NCBI GenBank assembly: GCA_903892415.1
Contig: CAITIQ010000179.1
Coordinates: 1-64,000, forward strand
DNA length: 64,000 bases
Source: an uncultured delta proteobacterium
GTDB taxonomy: Bacteria; Myxococcota_A; Polyangia; Polyangiales; Polyangiaceae
Direction: 5' to 3'
Part shown: in pieces, positions 38,083 through 47,019 of the stretch
How the letters are laid out: each line of letters opens with the position of its first letter
Position numbering within the stretch: the stretch's first letter is position 1
Notes under the pieces: model-generated
Seen by the model: the letters and a program-made list of their open reading frames with translations, nothing else
Databases searched by the model: none
What the model was told of the DNA's origin: nothing
Made by a program: the position numbers and the translations under genes

Positions 38083-39183
38083 ATGAATCACCGCTTTTTG
38101 GCGAGACTTTGCACCCTCGGTGCCGCCTTGTCGTTGGCTTGCGGTCCGTCGCAGGGAGAAACAACAAGCTCTGCGATTACAAGCGTTTCAGCGACAGGCA
38201 CTGAGCGAGTTCCAGCCCCGCCGAGCGCGAGTGCTGAAGCGCGGACGGGCCGCGGAACTGGCCAAGGTCAAGGTCAGGGCCAAAAAAGATTCGGAGATTC
38301 AGCGGCTTACGTCGATGGGAAGGCGCTGGGGGTGCTGCGCTATTTCGAGCTGCCGCCGGACCTGAAGTACTTCAACTACCCGCTGGCGAACGGGAAGAAT
38401 GCGCAACGATATCGGGTGGCTGAGTACATCGAAGCGGTGGGGGTCCCGCTCGACAAGGTCAAGGCTGTGCACTTCGTGGGCGGTCGCAATCGGACGGCGG
38501 TGGTGGCGGGGGAGGAGATTCGTAAACAACGAGACGTGTTGGCTTTTTCGTTCACTCGCGAGACCGCGGGCAAAGCTCGAATGCACTGGCCGCCGGGCAT
38601 TCAGAGCAACACGACCATCGACGCGATCGTGAACCTGTTGATCTACGTCGAGCGCGAGGTCCCGACTTACGATTCGAAAAAGAAGGCCTTTTTCGACAAA
38701 GAAACGAAACGGTTCGAGGGAGTTCCGTACGCCGATCCTGACGCGGCGATCCGCGGGACGCGGGTGTATGTAGACGGCGTCTATCAGGCCTCGGTGAAGC
38801 GAAAACTGCTCCCGGATGCCGTGTTATCGCCACGTTACAGCGTTACAAACCCCGTCTTCTCGGTCGAAAAGTACCTCGGATGGATCGGCGCAAAACCGCA
38901 AGAGACCACGACTTTTGCCGTGGTTCAGGGTGACAGCGTGGTGCTTCGGATGGACCAAAAGAGCTGGAAAACAGCTAACGCCTCCCTGGATTTCTTGATT
39001 TCCAAGGGGAGCGAGGGGCGTGTGATCGTGCTCGGCGAGGACGGCAGCACCCGCTTTCCAGCTCATTCTCTCCATGTTTTCTCGAAGAAAAAGCCTCATC
39101 AGCGGCTATTGACCGCTCCGATCGAGCCGCCGAACCCTGGATCAGAGGAGGCCCAGCCTGCTCCGGAAGAATCCCCCGAATAG
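38083..39183 (+). CDS. Hypothetical lipoprotein
   Basis: Lipobox LGAALSLAC; Gly/Gln-rich linker GTGQGQGQGQ; no family recognised. Confidence 0.65.
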   Translation: MNHRFLARLCTLGAALSLACGPSQGETTSSAITSVSATGTERVPAPPSASAEARTGRGTGQGQGQGQKRFGDSAAYVDGKALGVLRYFELPPDLKYFNYPLANGKNAQRYRVAEYIEAVGVPLDKVKAVHFVGGRNRTAVVAGEEIRKQRDVLAFSFTRETAGKARMHWPPGIQSNTTIDAIVNLLIYVEREVPTYDSKKKAFFDKETKRFEGVPYADPDAAIRGTRVYVDGVYQASVKRKLLPDAVLSPRYSVTNPVFSVEKYLGWIGAKPQETTTFAVVQGDSVVLRMDQKSWKTANASLDFLISKGSEGRVIVLGEDGSTRFPAHSLHVFSKKKPHQRLLTAPIEPPNPGSEEAQPAPEESPE

Positions 39184-39256
39184 CGCGGTTTTTGACTAGC
39201 GCAAGGCTGGCACGCTGGATGCAACGTTCCGTCACGTGACCGCAAAGGGAGATGAC

Positions 39257-40963
39257 ATGAACCGAACCAGCCTTCGCCGAAACCTGGGTGTGCTCGCGGG
39301 TGTTTCACTCGCTATGACGTTGGCCTCCAGTGCATCGGCCGCGCCGCTGTCCTTGTCGCCGGTGGTGATGCAGTTCGCCGACGGCAACGACGCTGGCCCG
39401 CAAGAGACCGATGGCGGTCCCGGTCACGAGCAGTCGTCTGTCACCTACCTCGAGAAGGACGGCAAGACCTACCTCGTCACGATCTACATGAGCTCGAAGG
39501 TCAGCGAGGAAGACGCGGCCTGGCAATGTAAGTGCAGCTCTGTTGAACTCACCACCGACGGGCTGCCCAAGGTCGTCGCGGACCAGGTGCAGCTCACGGC
39601 GAACCGCAACGGCGACCGTCACTGCAACCACCCGAAGGCTGCCTCCGACGGCAAGCGCGTGGTTTGGCTCTTCGGCACCGACGAAGACTCGAACAACACC
39701 GAGACGTACGTCAGCGCCGTTGACGAGATGTGCAACACGCTGATGGAGCCGAAGCAGGTCAGCACGACCAACGGCAACAACAACGGCGCACCCGACATCT
39801 CCTACAACGGGCAGGGTTACTTCACCGGCGGATACCTCAGCACCAACAACAACGACACCAGCTACGCGATGGGCCTCAAGGTCACCGAGCTCGGTGGCAG
39901 CAGCATCGACATCGAGCGCACCTACTTGGAGGGCGTGGTTGCTCCCTCGAACATCGGTCGTCCGACGATTGCGCGCATCGACGATGAGTACTCGCTCTTC
40001 TGCGCTTCGCAAGGCAACAACCGACCCCCGGAGGACGGCGTCAAGTGCGCGAAGCTCAACAACATGACGGGCGAGGTCATGTACTCGCAAATCATCGCCG
40101 CTTCGCAGCCGAATCAGAAGATCTACATGAACCAGCCCACCGTCGTGAAGATGGATAACGGCCAGTTCGCACTGCGCGTGCTCGAGTCGAGCGGTGAGGG
40201 CAAGACCAACAACAAGAAGGGGTCGAACCGGTCGCACGACTACATCATCTCGCCCTCGACCGAGAACTTCCTCATCGCCGCTCATGAGGAGAACCTCGGC
40301 AACTACCCGACTCACTCGGCGACCTGCTCCGGCGCCTACGGCCTCGAGGGCAAGCGTCACTTCGGCGTGTTCGCCGCAGCGATCACCGGCAACAGCCAAC
40401 CGCTGATTCAGTTCTTCGAGCTCAACAACAGCCAAATCAAAGCCGACCCGACCCACAATACCTGGGTTGCTGGTTGGTACGCTGACTCCGGCAAGCTCGC
40501 GAACATGTACGGTCACAACCCCGGCACCCAGGGCCGCGACTTCTTGCGCTGCATCGGCGACGTGCCCAACCCCGGCTTCGGTCAGCCCAACGGCTTCTAC
40601 CCGAGCGTGAAGAGCTTCTTCGTGATTCCCCACGCCGGCCGCATCCCCGGCGAGGAGAAGAACTCGCAGTGGTTCACCCTCGTTCCCGGTCACACCACGG
40701 TTCCGGCAACGCCCGCTCCTCCCGCCGACGTGAAGGATGTCGAGCTCGGCACGCAAGGTGAGAAGCCCACCGAGTCCGAGCCGCCCGCCCCCACCGAGCC
40801 CCCCACCGACGAGCCGACCGACGAGCCGCCCTCGGTTCAGGTCAACAACACCTCTGGTAGCTGCTCGACCAACGGCACCGGAAGCAGCTCGAACACTGGT
40901 GCGATTGCTTTGGCCCTTGGAATTGCTTTGGCGCTCTCAGCGCGCCGCCGAAAGGATGGCTGA
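39257..40963 (+). CDS. Secreted protein with MYXO-CTERM-like C-terminal sorting tail
   Basis: Signal MNRTSLRRNLGVLAGVSLAMTLASSASA; Pro/Glu-rich stalk; C-terminus GSCSTNGTGSSSNTGAIALALGIALALSARRRKDG (Cys + TM + Arg cluster). Confidence 0.75.
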   Translation: MNRTSLRRNLGVLAGVSLAMTLASSASAAPLSLSPVVMQFADGNDAGPQETDGGPGHEQSSVTYLEKDGKTYLVTIYMSSKVSEEDAAWQCKCSSVELTTDGLPKVVADQVQLTANRNGDRHCNHPKAASDGKRVVWLFGTDEDSNNTETYVSAVDEMCNTLMEPKQVSTTNGNNNGAPDISYNGQGYFTGGYLSTNNNDTSYAMGLKVTELGGSSIDIERTYLEGVVAPSNIGRPTIARIDDEYSLFCASQGNNRPPEDGVKCAKLNNMTGEVMYSQIIAASQPNQKIYMNQPTVVKMDNGQFALRVLESSGEGKTNNKKGSNRSHDYIISPSTENFLIAAHEENLGNYPTHSATCSGAYGLEGKRHFGVFAAAITGNSQPLIQFFELNNSQIKADPTHNTWVAGWYADSGKLANMYGHNPGTQGRDFLRCIGDVPNPGFGQPNGFYPSVKSFFVIPHAGRIPGEEKNSQWFTLVPGHTTVPATPAPPADVKDVELGTQGEKPTESEPPAPTEPPTDEPTDEPPSVQVNNTSGSCSTNGTGSSSNTGAIALALGIALALSARRRKDG

Positions 40964-40966
40964 CCG

Positions 40967-41896
40967 ATGCGACTCTCCCTCGGAACACTTCTCGCATTCG
41001 CGATGGGGGCGGCCGCGCTGGTCGCTTGTGAAAAAGGGCCGAGCATCACGCTGACACCCGACGACGATGACGGTGGCGGCAGCTCTAGCAGCGGCGAAGC
41101 CGGCTCGACGGGGACAGCCGGCATGGGCGGGGAGGGCGGAATGTCTTCCTCCGGCGGCGCCAAGGCGATGTTCGTCGAGCAGGTCTTTCCCGCGATCAAC
41201 ACTGCCTGCGGCTCCTGCCACAGTGGCGCTGAACTCGCCGGAGCTGCACCGCTGTTCTGGGCTGCTTCGGCAGACGCTTCCTACACGGCCATCGTTGGTT
41301 ATGCGCCGAGCCTGATCGCTGTTCCGGACAACAGCAATCTCGTGCTTCACGGTGCGCACACCGGTCCGGCTCTCACCGCAGGTCAGATGACCACCGTGCG
41401 AGCTTGGTTGGAGCTCGAGGCGGAGGAGCGTGGGCTTGTAGGAGGTGGCGATGACCCGACTCCGCCCCCAACCGAGACGCTTGCAGGCGCACTCGAAGAG
41501 TTTGGCAATTGCATGAACCTCGAAGACTGGATTTCTACCGGCATGAACACGGTGGCGAACGCGCAAACTGCAGCGGGTTCGTGCGTGGGATGTCACAGCT
41601 CCGGCGAGGCGGGCGCTTGGCTCTCCGCACAAGAGCAAGAGACCTTCGAGATGAACCGCGACTTCCCCTACGTGAAGAAGCTGGTATCCGGCACGGTCAA
41701 TGAGAACGGCGCCTTCGCTGGGCTGGTCGAGGCGCGCCGCTTCATCAACAAGGGGCTTGAGGCCGGTAACTGCAACCCTCAGATCGACAACTGTCACCCG
41801 GTCTACTCGATGCCGCCGCCCCAGATCGCCGCGATCGAAGACTTCGTCGACCTCACGTTGGCTCGCGTGGCGGCTGGCAACTGTCCGACGCAGTGA
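40967..41896 (+). CDS. Cytochrome c-like lipoprotein
   Basis: Lipobox GAAALVAC; CGSCHSGAELAG and CVGCHSSGEAGAW haem-binding-like CxxCH motifs. Confidence 0.75.
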   Translation: MRLSLGTLLAFAMGAAALVACEKGPSITLTPDDDDGGGSSSSGEAGSTGTAGMGGEGGMSSSGGAKAMFVEQVFPAINTACGSCHSGAELAGAAPLFWAASADASYTAIVGYAPSLIAVPDNSNLVLHGAHTGPALTAGQMTTVRAWLELEAEERGLVGGGDDPTPPPTETLAGALEEFGNCMNLEDWISTGMNTVANAQTAAGSCVGCHSSGEAGAWLSAQEQETFEMNRDFPYVKKLVSGTVNENGAFAGLVEARRFINKGLEAGNCNPQIDNCHPVYSMPPPQIAAIEDFVDLTLARVAAGNCPTQ

Positions 41897-41918
41897 TCCG
41901 AGATAGAGTGAGGGCCGA

Positions 41919-43172
41919 ATGAGGTCCGCCGATCCCCGTCTGCGCGTGCTGTTCTTGATAGCCGTCGCATGCGGGGTTCTGCTTTCGACGGATTGGCGGA
42001 TTCTGGCGGTCAGCTCGAGCTGCATGGTCGGCCTCAGCTTGGCCTTCGGGTTTGGCGTGCGCAGGGCCCTCCGGCAGTTGCGAAAGCTGGCCGTGTTTGC
42101 GGCCGTGATCATCGGTTCAAACCTGCTCGTGAGTGAAGACCCGGAGGGCGATCGATTTTCGGAGGTCGTGCTTTGGGGCCACTCTGCGAGCGTCAACGTT
42201 GGTGCGCTGCTGGTTGGACTTGCGATGGTCTTACGCGTGGTGACCATCGTTTTTGCGTCGCACGTCGCACGAGCGGGAGACGCCCGGGCGATTGCTCTCG
42301 GGCTGCGTAAGCTGGGATTGCCGGCGATGTTCGCCTCCTCGGTCGATGCCGTGTTTGCGCTACTCGGCGGCGGTGGTGGCGGTGGCGGTGGCGGTGGCGG
42401 TGGCGGTGGCGGTGGCGGTGGCGGTGGCGGTGGTCGCAGACGGCAGGTGGAGTCCAGCGCTCCAGCCTCGTCCGAGCAAGGTGCCTTTGCGGCGTTTCTG
42501 GCGGCCATTCGGAAGATGGCTGCCGGCGACGTTGGCTTCATCACCGAGCGAGCTCGCCAACGGATTCGGCAGGCCGAGGCCCACGTGCTCGAGTCCGACG
42601 AGCGCTCGACCAGCGAGAGCGCGCATGAGATCGCCGTGATCGCTGGCCTAACGTTGACCATGTTGGCGATTCGCGCGGTGAAGATCCTCCCGGCAATTCC
42701 GTTCGCGCCTGGGCACAAGTTGGTGCTCCTCACGCCGATCTATGTGCTTGCCACGCTAATGACGCGTGGTCGCGCCGGCGCGACCTGGGTCGGCCTTACG
42801 ATGGGCATCGTCTCCTTTCTCACCGGGGACGGGAAGTACGGCGCCTTCGAGATTCTCAAACACGTCGTACCGGGCATGCTTTGCGACCTGTTCGTTCCGC
42901 TGCTCACGGCGGCCGGCCGGCGCCCTGGCCGGCTCGAGTGGATCGTGGCCAGTGCGTTGATCGCTGCAGGCAGGTTTGCCGCTATCTTTGTGGTAACTCT
43001 GACTGCGCAGCCGCCCGCGTTGGCCTTCGCAATTTTACTTCCAGGCTTGGCGGTTCACGTCACCTTCGGCGTGCTCGCGGGGTGGATTGTTCCAGCAGTG
43101 GTTTCAGCGTTTGAGGGCTCCTTCGTCAAGGGCGTGGCGAAGATAGCGTTGCAAACGAAGGTCGATGGGTAG
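41919..43172 (+). CDS. EcfT-like (CbiQ family) transmembrane protein fused to a second TM domain, interrupted by poly-Gly tract
   Basis: N-terminal DPRLRVLFLIAVACGVLLS...VGLAMVLRVVTIVFASHVARAGDARAIALGLRKLGLPAMFASSVDAVFALL (EcfT-like). C-terminal TM domain resembles ECF S components (LVLLTPIYVLATLMTRGRAGATWVGLTMGIVSFLTGDGKYGAFEILKHVVPGML). Confidence 0.65.
   Translation: MRSADPRLRVLFLIAVACGVLLSTDWRILAVSSSCMVGLSLAFGFGVRRALRQLRKLAVFAAVIIGSNLLVSEDPEGDRFSEVVLWGHSASVNVGALLVGLAMVLRVVTIVFASHVARAGDARAIALGLRKLGLPAMFASSVDAVFALLGGGGGGGGGGGGGGGGGGGGGGGRRRQVESSAPASSEQGAFAAFLAAIRKMAAGDVGFITERARQRIRQAEAHVLESDERSTSESAHEIAVIAGLTLTMLAIRAVKILPAIPFAPGHKLVLLTPIYVLATLMTRGRAGATWVGLTMGIVSFLTGDGKYGAFEILKHVVPGMLCDLFVPLLTAAGRRPGRLEWIVASALIAAGRFAAIFVVTLTAQPPALAFAILLPGLAVHVTFGVLAGWIVPAVVSAFEGSFVKGVAKIALQTKVDG
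42366..42434 (+). repeat. In-frame GGTGGC hexanucleotide repeat encoding 23 consecutive Gly
   Basis: ggcggcggtggtggcggtggc...ggtggt, 69 nt, directly read. Confidence 0.97.
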
Positions 43173-43191
43173 AGCTAGTGAAAGGGTACGC

Positions 43192-44031
43192 ATGAGCAAG
43201 CTGGTTTCGGATGATGGGCGCACTCACATCGTTTCGCCTTTGATGCGCGAGTCTTTGGTGGACCGCCGCGTGGTTGGTAAGACCAAGTCTGAGCATGAGT
43301 TTTCGATCATGCCGGACGTCACGCTGGTCAGCGTTGGCGGCCATTCGATCTTTGACCGCGGCAAAGAGGCGATCCTCCCGCTGGTCGCTGAGATCGCCGC
43401 GCTCCGCGGTAAGCACAAGATGATCCTCGGCGTGGGCGGAGGCACCAGGGTCCGTCATACGCTTTCGGTCGCTCTCGATCTAGGGCTGCCAACGGGCGGC
43501 ATCGCTCAGCTCGTTGGGGCGATGGAGGAAGCGAACGCCGTGTTCTTGAACGCGCTGTTGGCGAAGCACGGTTCGATCGTGATGCAACGCGAGCACTTCT
43601 GGGAGCTGCCGCTCTATCTCGAGAGCGGGATGTTGCCGATCGTGATCTCGATTCCGCCGTATCACTTTTGGGAGCCCCCGCCCGAAGAAGGCCCCTTGCC
43701 CGCGCACGGCTCTGACTTCGGCTTGTTCATTCACGCTGAGGTGCTCGGCATGAAGCGAATGATCTTCGTCAAAGACGAGGACGGTCTTTTCGATCACGAT
43801 CCGAAGAAGCACGCCGACGCCAAGCTGATCGCGCGGACGACGCTGTCCGAACTAAGCGCCGCGATGCCCGATGAGATGATCCTCGATCGGGCGCTGTTCT
43901 CGGTGTGGAAGCATTCGAAGCACATCGAACGAGTGCAGATCGTCAACGGCCTCAAGCCTGGGCTGCTGGCTCGTGCGCTCGCAGGCGAAGACGTTGGTAC
44001 GGTGATCACCAAGGAGACGGCCAATGCTTGA
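43192..44031 (+). CDS. mosA: Molybdenum storage protein subunit alpha-like (amino-acid-kinase fold)
   Basis: HIVSPLMRESLVDRRVVGK...LVSVGGHSIFDRGKEAILPLV...VGGGTRVRHTLSVALDLGLPTGGIAQL...KHIERVQIVNGLKPGLLARALAGEDVGTVIT. Resembles A. vinelandii MosA (HVISPLARQTLQDRDL...[29 protein letters not shown]), from memory. Confidence 0.85.
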   Translation: MSKLVSDDGRTHIVSPLMRESLVDRRVVGKTKSEHEFSIMPDVTLVSVGGHSIFDRGKEAILPLVAEIAALRGKHKMILGVGGGTRVRHTLSVALDLGLPTGGIAQLVGAMEEANAVFLNALLAKHGSIVMQREHFWELPLYLESGMLPIVISIPPYHFWEPPPEEGPLPAHGSDFGLFIHAEVLGMKRMIFVKDEDGLFDHDPKKHADAKLIARTTLSELSAAMPDEMILDRALFSVWKHSKHIERVQIVNGLKPGLLARALAGEDVGTVITKETANA

Positions 44032-44827
44032 GCGAAAGAACATCGATAGTGCGCTCTCGGGCTCCACGCTCACCTCGTCGAAGTTCGACGGCTTTGACTA
44101 CTCGCCCGAAGCGATGATGCCCGACGTGAAGGTGCTCAAAATCGGCGGGCAGTCGGTGATGGATCGCGGTCGTGTGGCGCTGTTTCCCATCCTCGATGAG
44201 ATCGTCAAAGCCAAGGACAAGTACCAGCTGCTGCTTTGTTGCGGCGGCGGGACGCGAGCGCGCCACATCTACAGCGTCGCAAGCGATCTGGAGTTGCCGA
44301 CGGGTTTGCTCGCGGCGTTGGGTGGCTACGTCCCTCGGCAGAATGCCCGCATGTTGCAGATGCTGCTGGCGAAGCACGGCGGTCTCTTCATCATGCACGA
44401 CGACTTCGAGAAGCTGCCGCTCTACTTCAAACTCGGTTGCATGCCGATCATGACGGGCATGCCGCCGTTTGGTTATTGGGAGAAGCCCAACGAGGAAGGG
44501 CGCATCCCGCAGCACCGCACCGACGCTGGCGTGTTCCTCTCGGCGGAGGTCTTGGGCGTGAAGCGCGCCATCTTCGTCAAAGATGAAGACGGCCTTTTCG
44601 AGGACGATCCGAAGAAGAATAAGGACGCGAAGTTGATTCGGCGCATCGGCGCGAAGGAGCTCTTGGCGCGCGACCTTCCGGACCTCGCGATTGAGCGTGT
44701 CGTGATTGAGTACCTCGCGCGGGCGCGCTTCTGTCACGAGCTGCAGATCGTGAACGGACTCGTTCCCGGTAACCTCACGGCAGCCTTGGCCGGAGAGGAT
44801 GTCGGTTCAATCATTTACAAGGATTGA
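44024..44827 (+). CDS. mosB: Molybdenum storage protein subunit beta-like (amino-acid-kinase fold)
   Basis: VLKIGGQSVMDRGRVALFPILDEIVKAKDKYQLLLCCGGGTRARHIYSVASDLELPTGLLAALG...MIFVKDEDGLF-like...HELQIVNGLVPGNLTAALAGEDVGSII. Resembles A. vinelandii MosB, from memory. Overlaps mosA by 8 nt. Confidence 0.87.
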   Translation: MLERKNIDSALSGSTLTSSKFDGFDYSPEAMMPDVKVLKIGGQSVMDRGRVALFPILDEIVKAKDKYQLLLCCGGGTRARHIYSVASDLELPTGLLAALGGYVPRQNARMLQMLLAKHGGLFIMHDDFEKLPLYFKLGCMPIMTGMPPFGYWEKPNEEGRIPQHRTDAGVFLSAEVLGVKRAIFVKDEDGLFEDDPKKNKDAKLIRRIGAKELLARDLPDLAIERVVIEYLARARFCHELQIVNGLVPGNLTAALAGEDVGSIIYKD

Positions 44828-44868
44828 CAGCTCCCGTTCGCAGCGACCGCGGCCCAATATTGCGAAAA

Positions 44869-44893
44869 GCGAGAGGAGCTGGTCTCCTCTCGC
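44869..44893 (+). terminator. 10-bp hairpin downstream of mosB
   Basis: GCGAGAGGAG-CTGGT-CTCCTCTCGC. No clear U-tract, so function uncertain. Confidence 0.5.
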
Positions 44894-44924
44894 CTTGGCC
44901 GACGTTGGCCCGCAAGGAACCGAG

Positions 44925-45818
44925 ATGAAAAGAGCCGCCGTTCTGCTGTCGTTGTTCGCTTTTGCCTGTGGTCCCGACGCAGGTGCTGGTGCAGGCTCCG
45001 GTAGCGCCAAGGCCAGCTCATCGGCGGCGAAGCCCGCGTCAGCCAAGCCTTCGGCTTCGGCCTCGGCTGCAACTTCCGCCGCGCCCGACGACAAGAAGGG
45101 CGGCAAGATGTCGAACTGTCCGAGCGGGGTCGCCAACGCAAAGACCGACATCAAGGACACCGACAAGGGCGTCGAGATCACCGTGACCGCGTCGGAGAAG
45201 GCGGACATCGAGGAGATCAAGGCTCGCGCGAAGAAGCTCGAAGAGCACGGAAAGAGCCCGTCGGAGGCCGACAAGGGCAGCCACAGCGGTAAGGGCGGCG
45301 GCGGTGGTGGCATGGGCCGCTGTCCGGTGGTGCTCAACGATACCAACGTGACGGTGGCTGTGGTGGACACCGGGGCGAAGTTCACGGTGGAGCCCAAGGA
45401 CGTGAAGGAGCTCGAGTGGCTGCGTCGTGAGTCGAAGGAACGGCTCGCCGAGATGGGGATGGATAAGGGCGAGCGCAAAATGGCGAACTGCCCGAGCTCG
45501 GTGAAGGACGCGAAGACCTCGGTCAAAGAAGCAGGCGCCACCGTCGTGGTGACCATCACTTCGAAGGACGCCGCTTCGACGAAGGAGATCCGCGAGCGCG
45601 CAAAGAAGCTCAGCGAGGGCAAACACGACCAAAAGGGCAAACACGACGGCGGCGGTTCAGGACCGCAAGCAGGTCAGTGCCCAGCCGCGATCGAAGGCAC
45701 CACGGCGGCGGTGAAAGAAGTTGAAGGGGGCGTGGAGATCACGCTTACGCCGGCCAAGAAGGAAGAGCTGAAGAAGGTGTTGGAAGAGGCCCAAGCTCGA
45801 GCGAAGCCCTTCGAGTGA
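44925..45818 (+). CDS. Lipoprotein with four diverged tandem repeats
   Basis: Lipobox LFAFAC; four units of CP-x-V...-EITVT...-EEIK.RAKKL type. Confidence 0.75.
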   Translation: MKRAAVLLSLFAFACGPDAGAGAGSGSAKASSSAAKPASAKPSASASAATSAAPDDKKGGKMSNCPSGVANAKTDIKDTDKGVEITVTASEKADIEEIKARAKKLEEHGKSPSEADKGSHSGKGGGGGGMGRCPVVLNDTNVTVAVVDTGAKFTVEPKDVKELEWLRRESKERLAEMGMDKGERKMANCPSSVKDAKTSVKEAGATVVVTITSKDAASTKEIRERAKKLSEGKHDQKGKHDGGGSGPQAGQCPAAIEGTTAAVKEVEGGVEITLTPAKKEELKKVLEEAQARAKPFE

Positions 45819-46082
45819 TGCGCTCTCGTTCGTGCTTGCTCCCGCTGCTCGTGCTTGCCTGCGGGGACCCGCCCGAGCGGTGAGTGCACCGACGACTTGC
45901 TCTGTTTGCTCTCCGAGGCGGGCACATCGGGCGAGTGCACGCCGCTCCCAGCGGACTGCGCTGATTACCCCAAGTGCACCGACCCTTGCTTTCAAGCGTT
46001 CATGCTCGAGAACTGCCAAGCCGGAGGAGAGTGCAGCTCGGTCAGCGGGCGAGTGACGGTGACGTGTAACGGCGTGCCGTAG
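45818..46082 (+). pseudogene. Probable frameshifted Cys-rich lipoprotein gene
   Basis: ATG 45818 reads MRSRSCLLPLLVLACGDPPER-stop (signal + lipobox). A different frame continues as GECTDDLLCLLSEAGTSGECTPLPADCADYPKCTDPCFQAFMLENCQAGGECSSVSGRVTVTCNGVP. Confidence 0.6.
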
Positions 46083-46112
46083 GCCGTCGACTCGGTATCG
46101 TCCTTTCGCTCG

Positions 46113-46928
46113 TCACTTGTTGCGTTTGAAGAACGGCTCCTCGCCGGGCGGTGTTTTTCCAGTGTTCGGTGGGACCGGCGCCGCCGAGGTCTTTACCGTC
46201 GCTGGCGTTGGGGCCGTTGTGGTGGTCGGGGTCACCGGCTTTGCGCTTGGCTCGGGGGTGGCGGTGGGCAAAGGCTGAACGCTGGCCGTTGCAGCTGGGA
46301 TCGGCTCGACCGTCGGTGTTTGCGTGAGGGCAGGCGGGGTGGGCTTCGTATCGGCGGTTGCAATGGCCGACGGGGGACCGCCAGACTTGGTGCTGGTCCC
46401 ATTGAGCAGAATGAGCGCCAGTACGAGGACGACCAAACCCAAGAGGCCGGCTGCGACGAAGAGCCGTAGCGTTGCGCGAGGGAGACGGCGCTTGTCGCGA
46501 ATCTCTTTACGAAGATCCTCGGCGAGAGCGTCTTGGTAGATCGAGCGTTTGTAGGCCGAGATGTCGCCAAAGTCGACGTTCGGCGGCGGGCCGAGGTGAA
46601 GCCTGAGGCGAGCCTCCATCAAGCGCGCGAAGTCAGCGGAGCCAACCTGGGCGCGTTTGATCGCCGCGTCATTGCTGTCCTTGGCGCGCATCCACTCGCC
46701 TTTGGGAATGCCTGCCTTCTCCCAGCCGGAGCGTGCGTCTTCCTCGCGGTCTTGCCAATTCGGAAGGCCAGGCTGTGAGCCCGCGTCCACCGTGGTGTCG
46801 GCGCCGCTCTCGGCTTCGCTGCCACTCATCGCTGCCGCATTTCTTCCTGTCGTTGGGGACAAGCGCACCCCAGAGGCTTCTCGTGAATTCTCAGCATCTG
46901 GGTCGGTTCGCGGCGCGTCCTCAGTCAT
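46113..46928 (-). CDS. Hypothetical single-pass membrane protein with Pro/Thr-rich tail
   Basis: TM LRLFVAAGLLGLVVLVLALILL; start ATG 46928 (MTEDAPRTDP). Confidence 0.65.
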   Translation of the reverse strand: MTEDAPRTDPDAENSREASGVRLSPTTGRNAAAMSGSEAESGADTTVDAGSQPGLPNWQDREEDARSGWEKAGIPKGEWMRAKDSNDAAIKRAQVGSADFARLMEARLRLHLGPPPNVDFGDISAYKRSIYQDALAEDLRKEIRDKRRLPRATLRLFVAAGLLGLVVLVLALILLNGTSTKSGGPPSAIATADTKPTPPALTQTPTVEPIPAATASVQPLPTATPEPSAKPVTPTTTTAPTPATVKTSAAPVPPNTGKTPPGEEPFFKRNK

Positions 46929-47019
46929 GACCGTCGAAGCGTAGTGAATCCCGCGTGGAATGGCCAACCCCGCTCCCAGTTGGCTTGCTTTCCAGCCGTT
47001 GTCGCGCCACACCCGCCGC

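Noticed and set aside
39305-40756. 483-aa antisense ORF
   Set aside because: Shadow ORF opposite a convincing secreted protein with signal peptide and C-terminal sorting tail; Val/Arg/His-rich composition and no domain.
42366-42434. Possible CRISPR or VNTR array
   Set aside because: Uninterrupted in-frame hexamer repeat with no spacers; not CRISPR. Reported as a coding microsatellite.
40937-42733. 598-aa antisense ORF with poly-Pro
   Set aside because: Shadow of the cytochrome-like and EcfT-like genes; the poly-Pro is the reverse reading of the GGTGGC repeat and its neighbourhood.
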